Source: Saccharothrix tamanrassetensis | GTDB lineage: Bacteria; Actinomycetota; Actinomycetes; Mycobacteriales; Pseudonocardiaceae | Length of the DNA: 64,000 nucleotides | Reading direction: 5' to 3' | NCBI RefSeq assembly: GCF_014203665.1 | Contig: NZ_JACHJN010000008.1 | Location: 62,001 to 126,000, forward strand | Made by a program: the position numbers and the translations under genes | Shown: piece by piece, positions 49,972 through 58,594 of the stretch | Layout of the letters: each line of letters begins with the position of its first letter | Numbering within the stretch: the stretch's first letter is position 1 | The notes under the pieces: model-generated | Database searches by the model: none | Told to the model about the DNA's origin: nothing | Seen by the model: only the letters and a program-made list of their open reading frames with translations

Positions 49972-50240
49972 CGCAGCACAACCCCCTTCAGACGGGACCG
50001 GCCACGCCGCAACCCGGCGGACGGTCGGGACACCAGACGGGACACGGCGACCACGGTGATCAGCGACGGCACCCCGAGCACCAGGACCACGAGGGTGGGG
50101 TCGTCGGTCTGGGTGACCACCGCCCACTGCGCCAACCCGAGCAGCCCGGCGGCCAGCAGCAGCTTCCACACCACCACCACCACCACCACCAGCGCGACCA
50201 CGGCACCCAGCACCACCAGCAGCATCGGCACGGCGCTCAT
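49968..50240 (-). CDS. Small AICE membrane protein, 90 aa
   Basis: Two or three transmembrane helices (PMLLVVLGAVVALVVVVVVV; LVVLVLGVPSLITVVAVSRL) and a basic C-terminus. It overlaps its neighbours by 4 nt each. It probably belongs to the spread (Spd) set that accompanies TraB; no specific family is recognised. Confidence 0.72.
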   Translation of the reverse strand: MSAVPMLLVVLGAVVALVVVVVVVWKLLLAAGLLGLAQWAVVTQTDDPTLVVLVLGVPSLITVVAVSRLVSRPSAGLRRGRSRLKGVVLR

Positions 50241-50533
50241 CGCGTCACGCTCCCGGCGTCTGCGTCGGCCGGCCACGGGGTGCCCGGGATGCCGTCTGTG
50301 ATCCGGCGGGCCTGCCGGTCGGCATGCTCCGCCAGGTCGTGGGCCTGTTCCCAGGCGAACGGATCGCCGGTCTTGCGTGCGAACTCGCACCACAGGTCGC
50401 CCAACACGAACCACCAATCGGCGTGGTCGTCGGCCGGCGCGTTGGGCACGGGCCGTGCCACAACGTGGACGACCACGGCGAGCAGCGCGCGCAGGTGGTG
50501 CGATGTCGGACAGTGCACGGGAACGGCGCTCAT
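50237..50533 (-). CDS. Hypothetical AICE protein, 98 aa
   Basis: A cytosolic protein (MSAVPVHCPTSHHLRALLAV, DDHADWWFVLGDLWCEFARK, AHDLAEHADRQARRITDGI). It is His/Trp-rich with no known motif. The first residues MSAVP repeat those of the next gene's product, which reflects similar translation starts. Coupled by 4-nt overlaps on both sides. Confidence 0.68.
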   Translation of the reverse strand: MSAVPVHCPTSHHLRALLAVVVHVVARPVPNAPADDHADWWFVLGDLWCEFARKTGDPFAWEQAHDLAEHADRQARRITDGIPGTPWPADADAGSVTR

Positions 50534-51498
50534 GCCGCACCCCCGCACACGAACGGGACGGCCGTGACGGTGGTCTGCCCGAGGACCATGCACTGCAGGT
50601 CCAGGTCGTGGGGCAGCACCGGGGGCTCACCCAGCAGGACCGTGCCGACCGCGACCAGGAACACCCGGTTCACCGCGTCGCTGCCCTTCTTGAACCACGG
50701 GGCCTGGTAGAGCAGATAGGCGGCGTTCCACCACGCGGCCACATCACCGGACCCGGCAGACGCCAGGACCCTCATGGCCTCGCCGAACATGGCCTTGCGC
50801 TCGGCGCTGTCTGCGGTGACCGCGTAGAGCAGGTCCCCGGTGGTCTCCACCCGGGTGACGCCACGGCGCGCGGCGAGCCGTCCGGCCAGTCCCCGTGCCA
50901 CCATCACCGCCAACGCGCCGCGCACGAGCATGTTGCCGCGCACGGTGCCGCCGGACACCGGCAGGGTGACCCGGTTGTGCAACCGATCGTGGCGGGGTGC
51001 CTCGACCGCGAACCGGGCCAGGGCGGCACGGCCGTACGCGGCGGTGACCAGGCTGGCCGGCGTGTCGGTGCCGCCCACCCACCTGCCCGTGGCCTCGTCC
51101 CAGCGGGCACCGGCCCGCAACCGGCCGACCTCCCCGAGCCGGTCGTAGTTCGGCCCGGCCTCGTCCAGCGTCACCTGGTAGCGCGACGCGGACGGGCTGC
51201 CCCCGGCGGTGTAGCGGGCATCGGCCGTGGTGGCGGCCAACGCGTGCCGCCAACGCACCACCGCGTCGTACACGGCCGTCAACAACGCGATCCGGTTGGT
51301 CGCGCCCAGGACCTCCATCCCGGCCAGTTGCGGCACGATCGACCGCGCAGCGCGGGCCTGCGACCGCGCAGCGCGGGCCTGCTCCTCGGCGAACCCTCGC
51401 ACCTGGGTTTCGTCGGCGGTACCGCGTAGCGCCAGGTGCGGTGTCGGGAAGTGCCCGGCGGTGATCCCGGTGTGGTGTCGTGGTGTCCTGTCGGACAT
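50530..51498 (-). CDS. Hypothetical AICE protein, 322 aa
   Basis: Starts at the ATG at 51498 with GGAG upstream. Largely helical, with RTADARYTAGG-like middle parts, GLAGRLAARRGVTRVETTGD and AAWWNAAYLLYQAPWFKKGS. A short tandem duplication in the DNA (about 51345-51385) encodes the repeated QARAARS segment. No catalytic motif is recognised. Its place at the head of the tra operon suggests a role in conjugation or its control. Confidence 0.7.
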   Translation of the reverse strand: MSDRTPRHHTGITAGHFPTPHLALRGTADETQVRGFAEEQARAARSQARAARSIVPQLAGMEVLGATNRIALLTAVYDAVVRWRHALAATTADARYTAGGSPSASRYQVTLDEAGPNYDRLGEVGRLRAGARWDEATGRWVGGTDTPASLVTAAYGRAALARFAVEAPRHDRLHNRVTLPVSGGTVRGNMLVRGALAVMVARGLAGRLAARRGVTRVETTGDLLYAVTADSAERKAMFGEAMRVLASAGSGDVAAWWNAAYLLYQAPWFKKGSDAVNRVFLVAVGTVLLGEPPVLPHDLDLQCMVLGQTTVTAVPFVCGGAA

Positions 51499-51595
51499 GC
51501 TGGTGTTCTCCTGACCCGCCCCCTCTGGGGCGGTGTTGGGGTGGACCGGACCGGCGGCGTTTCTCTTGCCGGAGTGGCCGCCGGTCCGGGCGGAG

Positions 51596-52060
51596 TCAGT
51601 GCGCGAGGGTGATGCCCTGGGCCATGAACAGCTCCACGGCGTCGGTGAGGATCTGGTCGTGGTCGAACGCCAGCGCGCCGAAGTCGGTCGACATGACCTC
51701 GGCCACCGGCCACCAGCGGGCCTGGCGGGCGTCGTCGCCACCGACGGCGGCGGGCATGTGGTCGAGCACTGCGGCGAAGGCCACGGACATGACACGGCCG
51801 CGCGGGTCGCGGTCGGGGGTGTCGTACACGCCGACCTGGTCCAGGCTCCATTCCTCGAACGCCACGCCGGTTTCCTCGTGCAGCTCGCGCACGGCGGCGG
51901 CGGCGAAGGTCTCGTGCGGGTCGACGTAGCCGCCGGGCAGCGCCCACCGACCCGCGAACGGGTCGTGACCCCGCTCGATCAGCAGCACCCGCCACTGACC
52001 GGCGTCGTCCCGGGCGAACAGCAGCACATCGGTGGTGATGGAAGCGTTGTTGTCCTTCAC
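51596..52060 (-). CDS. Nudix hydrolase
   Basis: A 154-aa protein with a complete Nudix box ([20 protein letters not shown] then TGV) and a preceding GRWALPGG. It hydrolyses a nucleoside diphosphate linked to another moiety; substrate unknown. Nudix genes are regular members of AICEs such as pSAM2, where the Pif Nudix protein prevents redundant transfer between element carriers. That role is plausible here by position but not shown. The GTG at 52060 has GAGGAG upstream. Confidence 0.88.
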   Translation of the reverse strand: MKDNNASITTDVLLFARDDAGQWRVLLIERGHDPFAGRWALPGGYVDPHETFAAAAVRELHEETGVAFEEWSLDQVGVYDTPDRDPRGRVMSVAFAAVLDHMPAAVGGDDARQARWWPVAEVMSTDFGALAFDHDQILTDAVELFMAQGITLAH

Positions 52061-52110
52061 GACAGCGATCTCCTCAACGGTGTTGGTGCGTAGGGGAAAG
52101 CGAGAAAGGG

Positions 52111-52308
52111 TCAGGCGGCGTGCGCGGGGCGGTGGAACGCGGTCCAGGTGCGGGGAACCTGGCGGGTCGGTCGGCCGGGGCACTGCGCCCGGTGGGTGCC
52201 GCAGTGCACCCGGATCGGGCGGCCGTCGCCGAACCGGGCCAGCACAGTGGTCAGGCCGCAGCCGTGCGGGCAGTTGCGGGCGGTGCCCTCGGGGTCGGGG
52301 ACGTACAT
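52111..52308 (-). CDS. Small Cys-rich AICE protein, 65 aa
   Basis: [20 protein letters not shown] at the start, with CPHGC and a later [12 protein letters not shown], gives a likely zinc-binding mini-protein. The start overlaps the upstream stop in TGATG. Its function is unknown; small zinc proteins are frequent in this part of AICEs. Confidence 0.68.
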   Translation of the reverse strand: MYVPDPEGTARNCPHGCGLTTVLARFGDGRPIRVHCGTHRAQCPGRPTRQVPRTWTAFHRPAHAA

Positions 52309-52745
52309 CACGCGGCCTGCCTTTCCCGCTCGCCGGTCTCGTTGGCCATCACGCAGGTGAAGCAGCAGCCCAGCGAGGGCGGGATGACGTAGCCGTGGTC
52401 CTTGCCGCACTGCGGGCAGATGCGGCGGCCGAGGTTGGCCTTGGCCAGCGCGGTCCACTTGGCGGGTGTCATCGGCCGGACCGGCTTGGCGAGGTCGATC
52501 AGGTACAGCGACGCGAAGGAGGTCTTGCCCGATTCGTGGTGCCGCACGTAGAGCACGGCCACCGGGTCCTGACCGCCCGGCCGCAGACCCATCTCCCGCA
52601 ACTGCCGGTAGGTGGCCAACCGGTCGCGCGGGGCGCAGCCGTAGGACAACAGCGGTAGCCCGTCGTGGGAGCCACGGGTGTACTGCGCACCATCCGCCCA
52701 CGGAACCGGCGCGAGCACCCACGGGAACGTCTTGCCCGCCATCAC
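52308..52745 (-). CDS. RRQRL-motif zinc-binding protein
   Basis: A 145-aa protein of the type annotated in AICEs as RRQRL motif-containing zinc-binding protein. The motif-like segment reads [21 protein letters not shown] zinc ribbon ([23 protein letters not shown]) stands near the C-terminus. The biochemical role is not known. It overlaps both neighbours. Confidence 0.78.
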   Translation of the reverse strand: MMAGKTFPWVLAPVPWADGAQYTRGSHDGLPLLSYGCAPRDRLATYRQLREMGLRPGGQDPVAVLYVRHHESGKTSFASLYLIDLAKPVRPMTPAKWTALAKANLGRRICPQCGKDHGYVIPPSLGCCFTCVMANETGERERQAA

Positions 52746-53182
52746 GCCATCACCGCGAACGTCTGCAACAGGTGCGCCACGGGGACGGTCACCGGACCGG
52801 CGTCACGGTCCAGCACGATCTGCAACCGGTCGGCGGCCGACCGGACGGCATCACCGGTGAGGTGGTCCCAGACCTCCACCCGCGCGGCACCGGCCGACGT
52901 GGACACCTCGCCCACCGCCACCACCCGCACGTAATCGCCCTGCGGCACCAACTCCACCTCGGAGAAGCCCAACGCCACGGCCGACCGTGCCAACGCCACC
53001 AAGCACGCTTCCCAGTCCCACGCCGGAACGTGCCCGAGCTGGAACGACACCACCGCACCCGTCTGACAGTTCGGCCTGCTGCGCAGGTCCACCGCCCAGG
53101 CATTCACCTCGTCGCCGTAGTCGGCCAGCAGCACAGCGGCCACGGCCGCCGCTCGCGTCAACGCCGCCCTGTCACCCATCAC
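52742..53182 (-). CDS. Hypothetical AICE protein, 146 aa
   Basis: An alpha/beta protein (VNAWAVDLRSRPNCQTGAVV, VALGFSEVELVPQGDYVRVV) without a known motif. It starts at the GTG at 53182 or the overlapping ATG at 53179. It is the second gene of the minus-strand operon that begins at 53610. Confidence 0.68.
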   Translation of the reverse strand: MMGDRAALTRAAAVAAVLLADYGDEVNAWAVDLRSRPNCQTGAVVSFQLGHVPAWDWEACLVALARSAVALGFSEVELVPQGDYVRVVAVGEVSTSAGAARVEVWDHLTGDAVRSAADRLQIVLDRDAGPVTVPVAHLLQTFAVMA

Positions 53183-53610
53183 GCCGCCTCCGCCCCGGAC
53201 AGGCGGCCGGCGACACGCGCAGCCGCACGCCGCGCCCTACGACCAGTGGCCTTGGACCTGCCGAACACCGGAGCGGGAATCGTCGTCACGGTCACCGGCA
53301 CCGGCCTCGCCGACTCGGCTTCCGCCTGAGCCAACGTCACCCCGTACCGGACCGTGACACCCGCCAACACCCGGTTGAGGATCCGACGGTTCCGCCGCTC
53401 CAACGCCGAACCGTCCAACAACGCCGACGTCGGTCCGGACGAAATGCCGATCTCCGTCGACACCTGCGCCAACAGCGACTCAACTGCCTGAAGGGCCACG
53501 CCGTCAGGCGCGAAGCCCGGACCGCTCAGGGCGTAGTCCTCCAACGTCCTCAACTCGGCGAGATCCAGTTCGTCCGGGCTGATCCGGTAGTCGTCCTGTT
53601 CGTCGTTCAT
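53179..53610 (-). CDS. Hypothetical AICE protein, 143 aa
   Basis: First gene of the long minus-strand operon. An acidic N-terminus (MNDEQDDYRISPDELDLAEL), a helical middle and a basic C-terminus (GRSKATGRRARRAAARVAGR) that could touch nucleic acid. AGAGGACTT precedes the ATG. It is divergent from the GntR-type gene, whose protein may control this promoter. Confidence 0.68.
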   Translation of the reverse strand: MNDEQDDYRISPDELDLAELRTLEDYALSGPGFAPDGVALQAVESLLAQVSTEIGISSGPTSALLDGSALERRNRRILNRVLAGVTVRYGVTLAQAEAESARPVPVTVTTIPAPVFGRSKATGRRARRAAARVAGRLSGAEAA

Positions 53611-53673
53611 CGCAAGTCCTCTCGTGTGGTGACCGACACATCAGGTCACGAGAGGAAGCTAACAGTTGCATGG

Positions 53674-53763
53674 ATACCAGGTCAACTGCCTGGCTTCGAT
53701 TGTCCGGCAACAGGTCACCTACCTGCGGAAACACCAGCTAGTCAGCTGTTATGTCCCTGGTAT
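53674..53763. promoter_or_regulatory. Divergent promoter with ATACCAGG / CCTGGTAT boxes
   Basis: Two inverted 8-mers, ATACCAGG (53674-53681) and CCTGGTAT (53756-53763), flank the gap between the tra operon and the GntR gene. A local palindrome CCAGGTCAACTGCCTGG overlaps the first. The second overlaps a -10-like TATGCT (53761-53766) for the GntR gene. They are good candidates for autoregulatory operators. A separate stem CCTCTCGTG / CACGAGAGG lies nearer the operon start. Confidence 0.5.
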
Positions 53764-53798
53764 GCTCCTGACTTGGAGGCCAAGCACCCGGAGGTGGC

Positions 53799-54647
53799 AT
53801 GTCAGGCCCAGGTCCTCGCGTTACGCGGGGGGAGCCCTTGCAGCAGCAGGTGGCCCGGAACATCCGCAACAAGATCGCTGCTGGCGAGCTACGCCATGGC
53901 CAGTCGTTGCCTTCGACCCGTGAACTTGCGGAGCAGTGGCAGGTGAGTGTCTTCACGATCGACAAGGCGATGCAAATTCTTGCGCAGGAGAACGTGGTAG
54001 TAAGTAAGCCTCGCGCAGGACGTGTCGTTAATGCCCCCGATCAGGCTGTCCGTCACGAAATGCGCACCGATAAGCCACATGTTCTATTGGTCGGTGGTTA
54101 TGCTGGAAGCGGGAAGACGGAACTTGGGCGGGTACTTGCGCGGGAAACCGGCTGGCCGATGCTTGACAAAGACACACTGACAAGGCCTGTAGTTGAAGCT
54201 GCTCTAAATATTCTAGGTCGTTCGCCGAATGACCGTGAATCTGAAGAGTATCTATCGCGCATTCGTCCGCGTGAGTATGAAGCGTTGATCAATGCGCTCA
54301 CCGAGAACGTTCAGTGTGGGAACAGCGCCATCGTGACCGCCCCATTCATCAGAGAGTTCAACGACCTCGCATGGTTGAACAGGATGGAGGTAGCGTACGG
54401 AGATATGGGCGCGAAAGTATCCATCGTTTGGGTCTATTGCGATGCGGAAACTATGCACACGTACATACGGCATCGTGGTGCTGCGCGCGATTCCTTCAAA
54501 CTGGACAATTGGTTGAGCTACCTTGAGACTGTCGATATTGATTTTCGTCCGCCCGTGCCGCACCTGGTAATTGATAATAGTGCGTCTGGCGCCCCATTGC
54601 AGACTCAGGCTCGGCAGCTCATTTCCGCGATCGTAAGCGAAGGATAA
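53799..54647 (+). CDS. GntR-type regulator fused to a P-loop kinase domain
   Basis: A 282-aa fusion. Residues 8-80 are a GntR winged helix (QQQVARNIRNKIAAGELRHG, LPSTRELAEQWQVSVFTIDK). Residues 92-282 are an AAA_33/zeta-like kinase domain with P-loop GGYAGSGKT (99-107), VYCDAETMHTYIRHRGAARD and VIDNS. Linking a GntR head to a small-molecule or nucleotide kinase is unusual; the kinase part may sense or alter the signal that releases DNA. From about 53990 the DNA is clearly lower in GC than the tra genes. GGAGG precedes the ATG. The dehydrogenase follows 5 bp later. Confidence 0.82.
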   Translation: MSGPGPRVTRGEPLQQQVARNIRNKIAAGELRHGQSLPSTRELAEQWQVSVFTIDKAMQILAQENVVVSKPRAGRVVNAPDQAVRHEMRTDKPHVLLVGGYAGSGKTELGRVLARETGWPMLDKDTLTRPVVEAALNILGRSPNDRESEEYLSRIRPREYEALINALTENVQCGNSAIVTAPFIREFNDLAWLNRMEVAYGDMGAKVSIVWVYCDAETMHTYIRHRGAARDSFKLDNWLSYLETVDIDFRPPVPHLVIDNSASGAPLQTQARQLISAIVSEG

Positions 54648-54652
54648 CCATA

Positions 54653-55597
54653 GTGGTGGCGCGCATCAAGGTTCTTGTTAGCGAGGAACCTGACGATCGG
54701 GTCGGCCTGGAAGAACTGCGCATCATCCCTGGGGTGGAAATTATCACCTACGATCCCAATGAAGCACGGCCGAGCGACCTTCAACGAGCAGCCGAAGTTT
54801 TGATACCGCCATATCGGAGTAGTCACCGGCCAATTCAGTTGTTGGCACAGCTACCCAAATTGCGGATGGTTCAGCTCTTGACTGCTGGAGTGGACGAGTG
54901 GCTTGAGCATGTCCCTGTACATGTGGCGCTGGCCAGTGCCCGTGGAGCGCACGCGGGCCCGGTATCCGAGTGGGTCCTTTCGGCAATTCTTGCCCAACTT
55001 CGCCAATGGCCCACTCTCGTAAGGTTCCAAGACTCTGAGACGTGGGCGCATCGCCGATTCGATGCGGAAACATTGGCCGGAAAACGGGCGCTCATCATTG
55101 GCGCAGGAAGCATTGGAATGTCCGTTGCAAGACGACTCGCAGCCTTCGACGCGACATCAACACTGGTCGCGAGTAGCGCGCGTGCCGGCATACATGGTTC
55201 GGCGGAGCTTCCGAATTTGATCGGCGGTCATAGCGTAGTGGTGATTACTGCTCCGTTGAACCGAGATACATACAGGCTCGTTGACGGCAACTTCCTGGCA
55301 GCGATGGATGACGGTGCACTGCTGATAAATGCCGCGCGTGGCCAAATTGTCGACACAGACGCACTGGTCGCGGAGTTGACTAGCGGTCGCCTGCGGGCGG
55401 CACTAGATGTAACCGATCCTGAACCGCTTCCGCCTGGACATCCACTATGGGCGCGCCCTGGTGTCATCATCAGTCCACATTCTGCCCGCACTGTTCCGGG
55501 TACCAACCGTTTGTGCTATGAGGTAGCCGCGAAGCAGATCCGGTCGTTCGCCGATGGGCACGTGCCGGATAATGCGGTACGCAAGGATGCCTCTTAA
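54653..55597 (+). CDS. D-2-hydroxyacid dehydrogenase family protein
   Basis: A 314-aa NAD(P)-dependent enzyme with the Rossmann motif GAGSIG (150-155) and the catalytic triad Arg229 (NAARGQIVDTD), Glu257 (DPEPLP) and His276 (SPHSA). It interconverts a 2-hydroxy and a 2-keto acid; substrate unknown. The GTG at 54653 lies 5 nt after the GntR-kinase stop, so the pair forms an operon. Codon use is noticeably AT-richer than in the AICE core, which marks it as cargo from another source. Confidence 0.87.
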   Translation: MVARIKVLVSEEPDDRVGLEELRIIPGVEIITYDPNEARPSDLQRAAEVLIPPYRSSHRPIQLLAQLPKLRMVQLLTAGVDEWLEHVPVHVALASARGAHAGPVSEWVLSAILAQLRQWPTLVRFQDSETWAHRRFDAETLAGKRALIIGAGSIGMSVARRLAAFDATSTLVASSARAGIHGSAELPNLIGGHSVVVITAPLNRDTYRLVDGNFLAAMDDGALLINAARGQIVDTDALVAELTSGRLRAALDVTDPEPLPPGHPLWARPGVIISPHSARTVPGTNRLCYEVAAKQIRSFADGHVPDNAVRKDAS

Positions 55598-55748
55598 ATG
55601 TCGGTTTCATGGTATATCGAGGTCTCGTACGGATTTTCCGAGGCGGCATTGTCCCGCCTGCCCCGCAGCTCACGACACCGCGCCCCTCCCGAGGCATGGA
55701 CTGCGGCCGAGAGCAGACTGGGGATTGAATCCCTAGCGGCCTCGGGAA

Positions 55749-57227
55749 TCAGCAGTCGGAGGGGCTTGACACAGAGGCGGTCATCAGAAGCAGATGCCAA
55801 GTACCCTTGCGTCCTTTGAAATATTTTTGGTCGGGCGAAAGCTGCCACCCGGCTGGCCATGATGACTCCCTGAATGTAGCTCCAGGCTGGAGGTGGCGGG
55901 ACATCGCTCCGTTGCACCGAGCCTCTCCCGCGAACGTCGCTCCGTTGAACTCGGAGATTCTGGCAAACGCGGCTCCGCTGAACACGACATCACCAGTGAA
56001 CGTTGTTTCCGTGAACATGACGTCCTGTTCAAATGCCACTCCGCTGAACGAGGCACTCCTGACGAAATGTGCCGAATTGAACAGGGTCCTCCCGTTGAAC
56101 GACGCGCCATCAAACAAGGCATCTCCTGTGAACTTCGCTTTACTGAACCAGATCGTCTCTGTGAATTTCGCTTCGCCAAACCAAACGTCCCTAGAAAATT
56201 CTACTTCATTGAATCCGGCTTCCTCAGCGAACTGCACCTCGTTGAACAAGGCGTCATCGGTGAACTTTGCCCCACTGAATCGAGCGACCCCGGTGAACGT
56301 CACGCCGTCGAACCGGGCGATCCCAACGAAGATGGCCTGACGGAACGTCGCCATGCCCAACACACAGTTCTTCGTACTCCAGTCAATGAGGACTGCGCCA
56401 GTAAGGTCGAGCTGGGTGTCTGCCCAAAAGGTCGCCGAGGGTCGGTCGGCATCGTCGCCAGGGTGCAGGTGGGTCGTAAGAATGCGTTGGGCGGTCAGCC
56501 GAACCTCACGTTCCTGGACTCGTTCCCGGTACTCGTCGCGGACGGCTCGGTCGACGTCGGCCTCGGGCGGGTTGCCAGGAAGGTCGAACGGGGCGCGAAG
56601 GTAGGCGCAGAGCACATTGGCTACGGTTTGGCGCAGCGCGGGGTGGTCTGGGTGGTCTTGAGCAAGGCGTTCCAAGGCATACAGGCCGCCGTGACGTACT
56701 GGGGCCTTGTCTGACCCGAGCTGTTCCACAGATTTCGCGTATAGGTCGGTGATCCGGCGGGCTTCGGCATCGCGTTCGGTTGTAGCCGCGACGCGTTCGG
56801 CGTGCTGGCGGGTGTGCTCGGCGGTCTCGCGTTGCAGTTCGTAGGCGCGGGCGACGTCAGCCTGGTCGCGTTCCTTCTGTACCAGTCCGATCTCGGTGGC
56901 GTGCTGGCGTCGCCACGCCAGGTACAGCGCGAAGAGTCCGCCTCCGCCAACGCCGATGCTCAACCCGGTGCGCAGCGCGTTGAACCGCGCGTTCACCAAC
57001 TCCGCTCCGGACAGGCCCGCTGTACCCGCCCACCACAACACCACCACCAGGCCGATCGTTGCTGTGGCGATCAGGGCCGCCACGGTTGCGATCACCTTGC
57101 GCGGCATTGGCTCCAGCGGCGTGCGTGATGTGGATGGTGTCGGTACCGGCATGGGTGCATGGGCGGCAGGCTGTTCGCCCAGGGTGGCGTGGGGTAATGG
57201 TGTGGGAGTGGGACGGTCTTCGGGCAT
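55749..57227 (-). CDS. Membrane-anchored pentapeptide-repeat protein
   Basis: A 492-aa protein. A Pro-rich cytosolic start is followed by two transmembrane helices (44-68 and 87-105), a charged coiled coil (110-165), and from about residue 270 an F-centred pentapeptide-repeat helix (ARFDGVTFTGVARFSGAKFT and so on, some 30 repeats) ending in a short C-terminal cap. Pentapeptide repeats form a right-handed beta-helix that can mimic DNA or bind partners; with membrane anchors, a scaffolding or immunity role is possible. The repeat half is lower in GC. It is convergent with the dehydrogenase and probably AICE cargo. Confidence 0.87.
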   Translation of the reverse strand: MPEDRPTPTPLPHATLGEQPAAHAPMPVPTPSTSRTPLEPMPRKVIATVAALIATATIGLVVVLWWAGTAGLSGAELVNARFNALRTGLSIGVGGGGLFALYLAWRRQHATEIGLVQKERDQADVARAYELQRETAEHTRQHAERVAATTERDAEARRITDLYAKSVEQLGSDKAPVRHGGLYALERLAQDHPDHPALRQTVANVLCAYLRAPFDLPGNPPEADVDRAVRDEYRERVQEREVRLTAQRILTTHLHPGDDADRPSATFWADTQLDLTGAVLIDWSTKNCVLGMATFRQAIFVGIARFDGVTFTGVARFSGAKFTDDALFNEVQFAEEAGFNEVEFSRDVWFGEAKFTETIWFSKAKFTGDALFDGASFNGRTLFNSAHFVRSASFSGVAFEQDVMFTETTFTGDVVFSGAAFARISEFNGATFAGEARCNGAMSRHLQPGATFRESSWPAGWQLSPDQKYFKGRKGTWHLLLMTASVSSPSDC

Positions 57228-57524
57228 GTCTGCATCATCGACGGTCGCAGTGGCTATGTTTCCTGCAAGTGCGCGTCCGGATCAGTCGGCTTGCCGAGCG
57301 GCAGGATGCAGTGGATGCCTGTGCCGGATGCGTACCGAAGCGGCCGTACCGAGTGCTGTAAGCGCTGGTCAGAGGAGTACAGGCAGGATGCTGTAGATCC
57401 GTCGCGCTCGTTTTGCTTGATCTGCGAGAAGCTTGGACTCCAGCTAGCTCTGGCCTCGTCTGGTGAACGCATCTTGCGCTACATCCTGCCTCTGTCCCCA
57501 GCCGGACAGCTAGGCTCTCCTGCT
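57228..57524. other. Intergenic region, possibly part of a longer frame
   Basis: A plus-strand frame runs from 57291 into the next gene (TECCKRWSEEYRQD, SFCLICEKLGLQLALA), but codon bias is poor. A -10-like TAGGCT (57511-57516) sits 8 nt before the ATG at 57525, which supports a leaderless start there. No further gene is supported. Confidence 0.35.
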
Positions 57525-57725
57525 ATGGCGAGTCCAGCGGAGCTTGAGCGCAAGGTGCGACAGCTTGACAACGACGTCCAGTCGATCTACGAGATGCTTG
57601 CCACGATCGAGGCCACGCAGAAGCGGCAGGGCAACCGGCTCGCCGAGATCGCGACCGCTCAGGCGGAGCACGGGGCGAAGCTGGACGCCATCTTGGAACT
57701 GCTGCGAGGCAAGCAACCCGAGTAG
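57525..57725 (+). CDS. Small coiled-coil protein, 66 aa
   Basis: MASPAELERKVRQLDNDVQS at the start, then IYEMLATIEATQKRQGNRLA and AILELLRGK: one continuous amphipathic helix with heptad leucines and isoleucines, so a coiled-coil oligomer. Similar small proteins occur in actinobacterial mobile elements; their role is unknown. There is no Shine-Dalgarno; TAGGCT just upstream suggests a leaderless transcript. Confidence 0.65.
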   Translation: MASPAELERKVRQLDNDVQSIYEMLATIEATQKRQGNRLAEIATAQAEHGAKLDAILELLRGKQPE

Positions 57726-57897
57726 GTCCGTGTGGCTGGAGAGCAACGGCCGTCCCTTCAGGACACCGGTAGATGGTCACTCCTGAGGGAGCCCTGTCCT
57801 TCATGTCGGCTGGTGGCTGTAGTCGCTGGGCGAGCCACGGACCGCCGCGCAGCAAACCGGTGCTGATTGGTCTGGCTGTAGCCAGCGGGGGGCTGGA

Positions 57898-58064
57898 ACC
57901 CGCAAAGTGCCGCAAGTGCCGCAAACGCGCAGGTCAAGTACCTTGCGGATAGATTTTTCGATCCGCAAGGTGCCTTGCGGATGTGCAAGGTCCTTGCGGA
58001 TGAGCTGAGCTATCCGCAAGGTGGTTGACCTGCATGTTTGCGGCACTTGCGGCACTTTGCGGGT
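57898..58064. repeat. Nested inverted-repeat region, candidate AICE replication origin
   Basis: Two 40-bp arms (57898-57937 and 58025-58064) are inverted copies with only two mismatches. They enclose five CCTTGCGGAT words: direct at 57941, 57973 and 57992, inverted at 57961 and 58012. Two pairs form 10-bp hairpins (57941-57970 and 57992-58021). The arms also repeat GTGCCGCAA. The 770 bp around it (57726-58500) have no supported gene. This looks like an origin of replication or a DNA-processing site. Confidence 0.7.
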
Positions 58065-58383
58065 CGGGGAGAGGGGTGCCGGGTCGGGCCGCTAGGGCAG
58101 GCAGTGGTTCACCCCCCACGGCTACAGCCCGCGTGTTGAACCGGCCGACCTAGTGTGGTGACCAGTGCTGGCCGATCTGTCGGTGGGTGCCGTAGAAGGC
58201 GATCCGGCGACCGCAGCGCCGACGGCCCGCGCGTGCGGTTCGTCTTGGGGCACTGATCGCGGTCAGCTGCGCGCGAACGATCCGCTGGCTTAGGGGTGCT
58301 TTCAGGGCTGGAGCGGCGCGGCCGGGTTCCGGCGTAGTGGCTGCGCGGGATATGTCCAAGGTGGACGGTGATGCTGAGTGGCC

Positions 58384-58402
58384 GAGTGACTAACTGAGTG
58401 AC
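58384..58402. promoter_or_regulatory. Putative integrase arm site, right
   Basis: GAGTGACTAACTGAGTGAC, identical and in the same orientation to 37780-37798, 98 bp before the attR core. Confidence 0.6.
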
Positions 58403-58500
58403 AAACGGCGTGTACCCGCCCGGACGTCGGTGGACGTCAGTGGACTGTTCGCGCCGGTCAGAGCGCTGTTCTTCGCAGGTGGCAAGCTGCTGGAAGGTGC

Positions 58501-58547
58501 CTGGGGGTCAAGGGGTCGCAGGTTCAAATCCTGTCGTCCCGACGGTC
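58501..58547 (+). other. attR of the AICE (displaced 3' end of tRNA-Pro)
   Basis: Exact 47-bp copy of 37631-37677. It comprises the tRNA from the anticodon loop to the 3' end but has no 5' half, so it is not a working tRNA. It marks the right end of the element. Confidence 0.93.
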
Positions 58548-58552
58548 TGAAG

Positions 58553-58594
58553 AAGCCCGCTGGCTCTGGAGCTAAAGCCCAGGTCGGCGGGCTT
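58553..58594 (+). terminator. Original host terminator of tRNA-Pro
   Basis: AAGCCCGC / GCGGGCTT stem with a T-run (58593-58597) lies 5 nt after attR. It parallels the element-borne terminator next to attL. Confidence 0.75.

Noticed and set aside
58150..58359. 69-aa minus-strand frame (CGRRIAFYGTHRQIGQHWSP near its end)
   Set aside because: The end looks a little like a zinc-ribbon protein, but the rest is low quality, only one Cys is present and no ribosome site is clear. Too weak to list as a gene.
58501..58575. Second tRNA-Pro
   Set aside because: Only the 3' part from the anticodon loop is present; the acceptor 5' strand and D-arm are missing. It is the attR copy.
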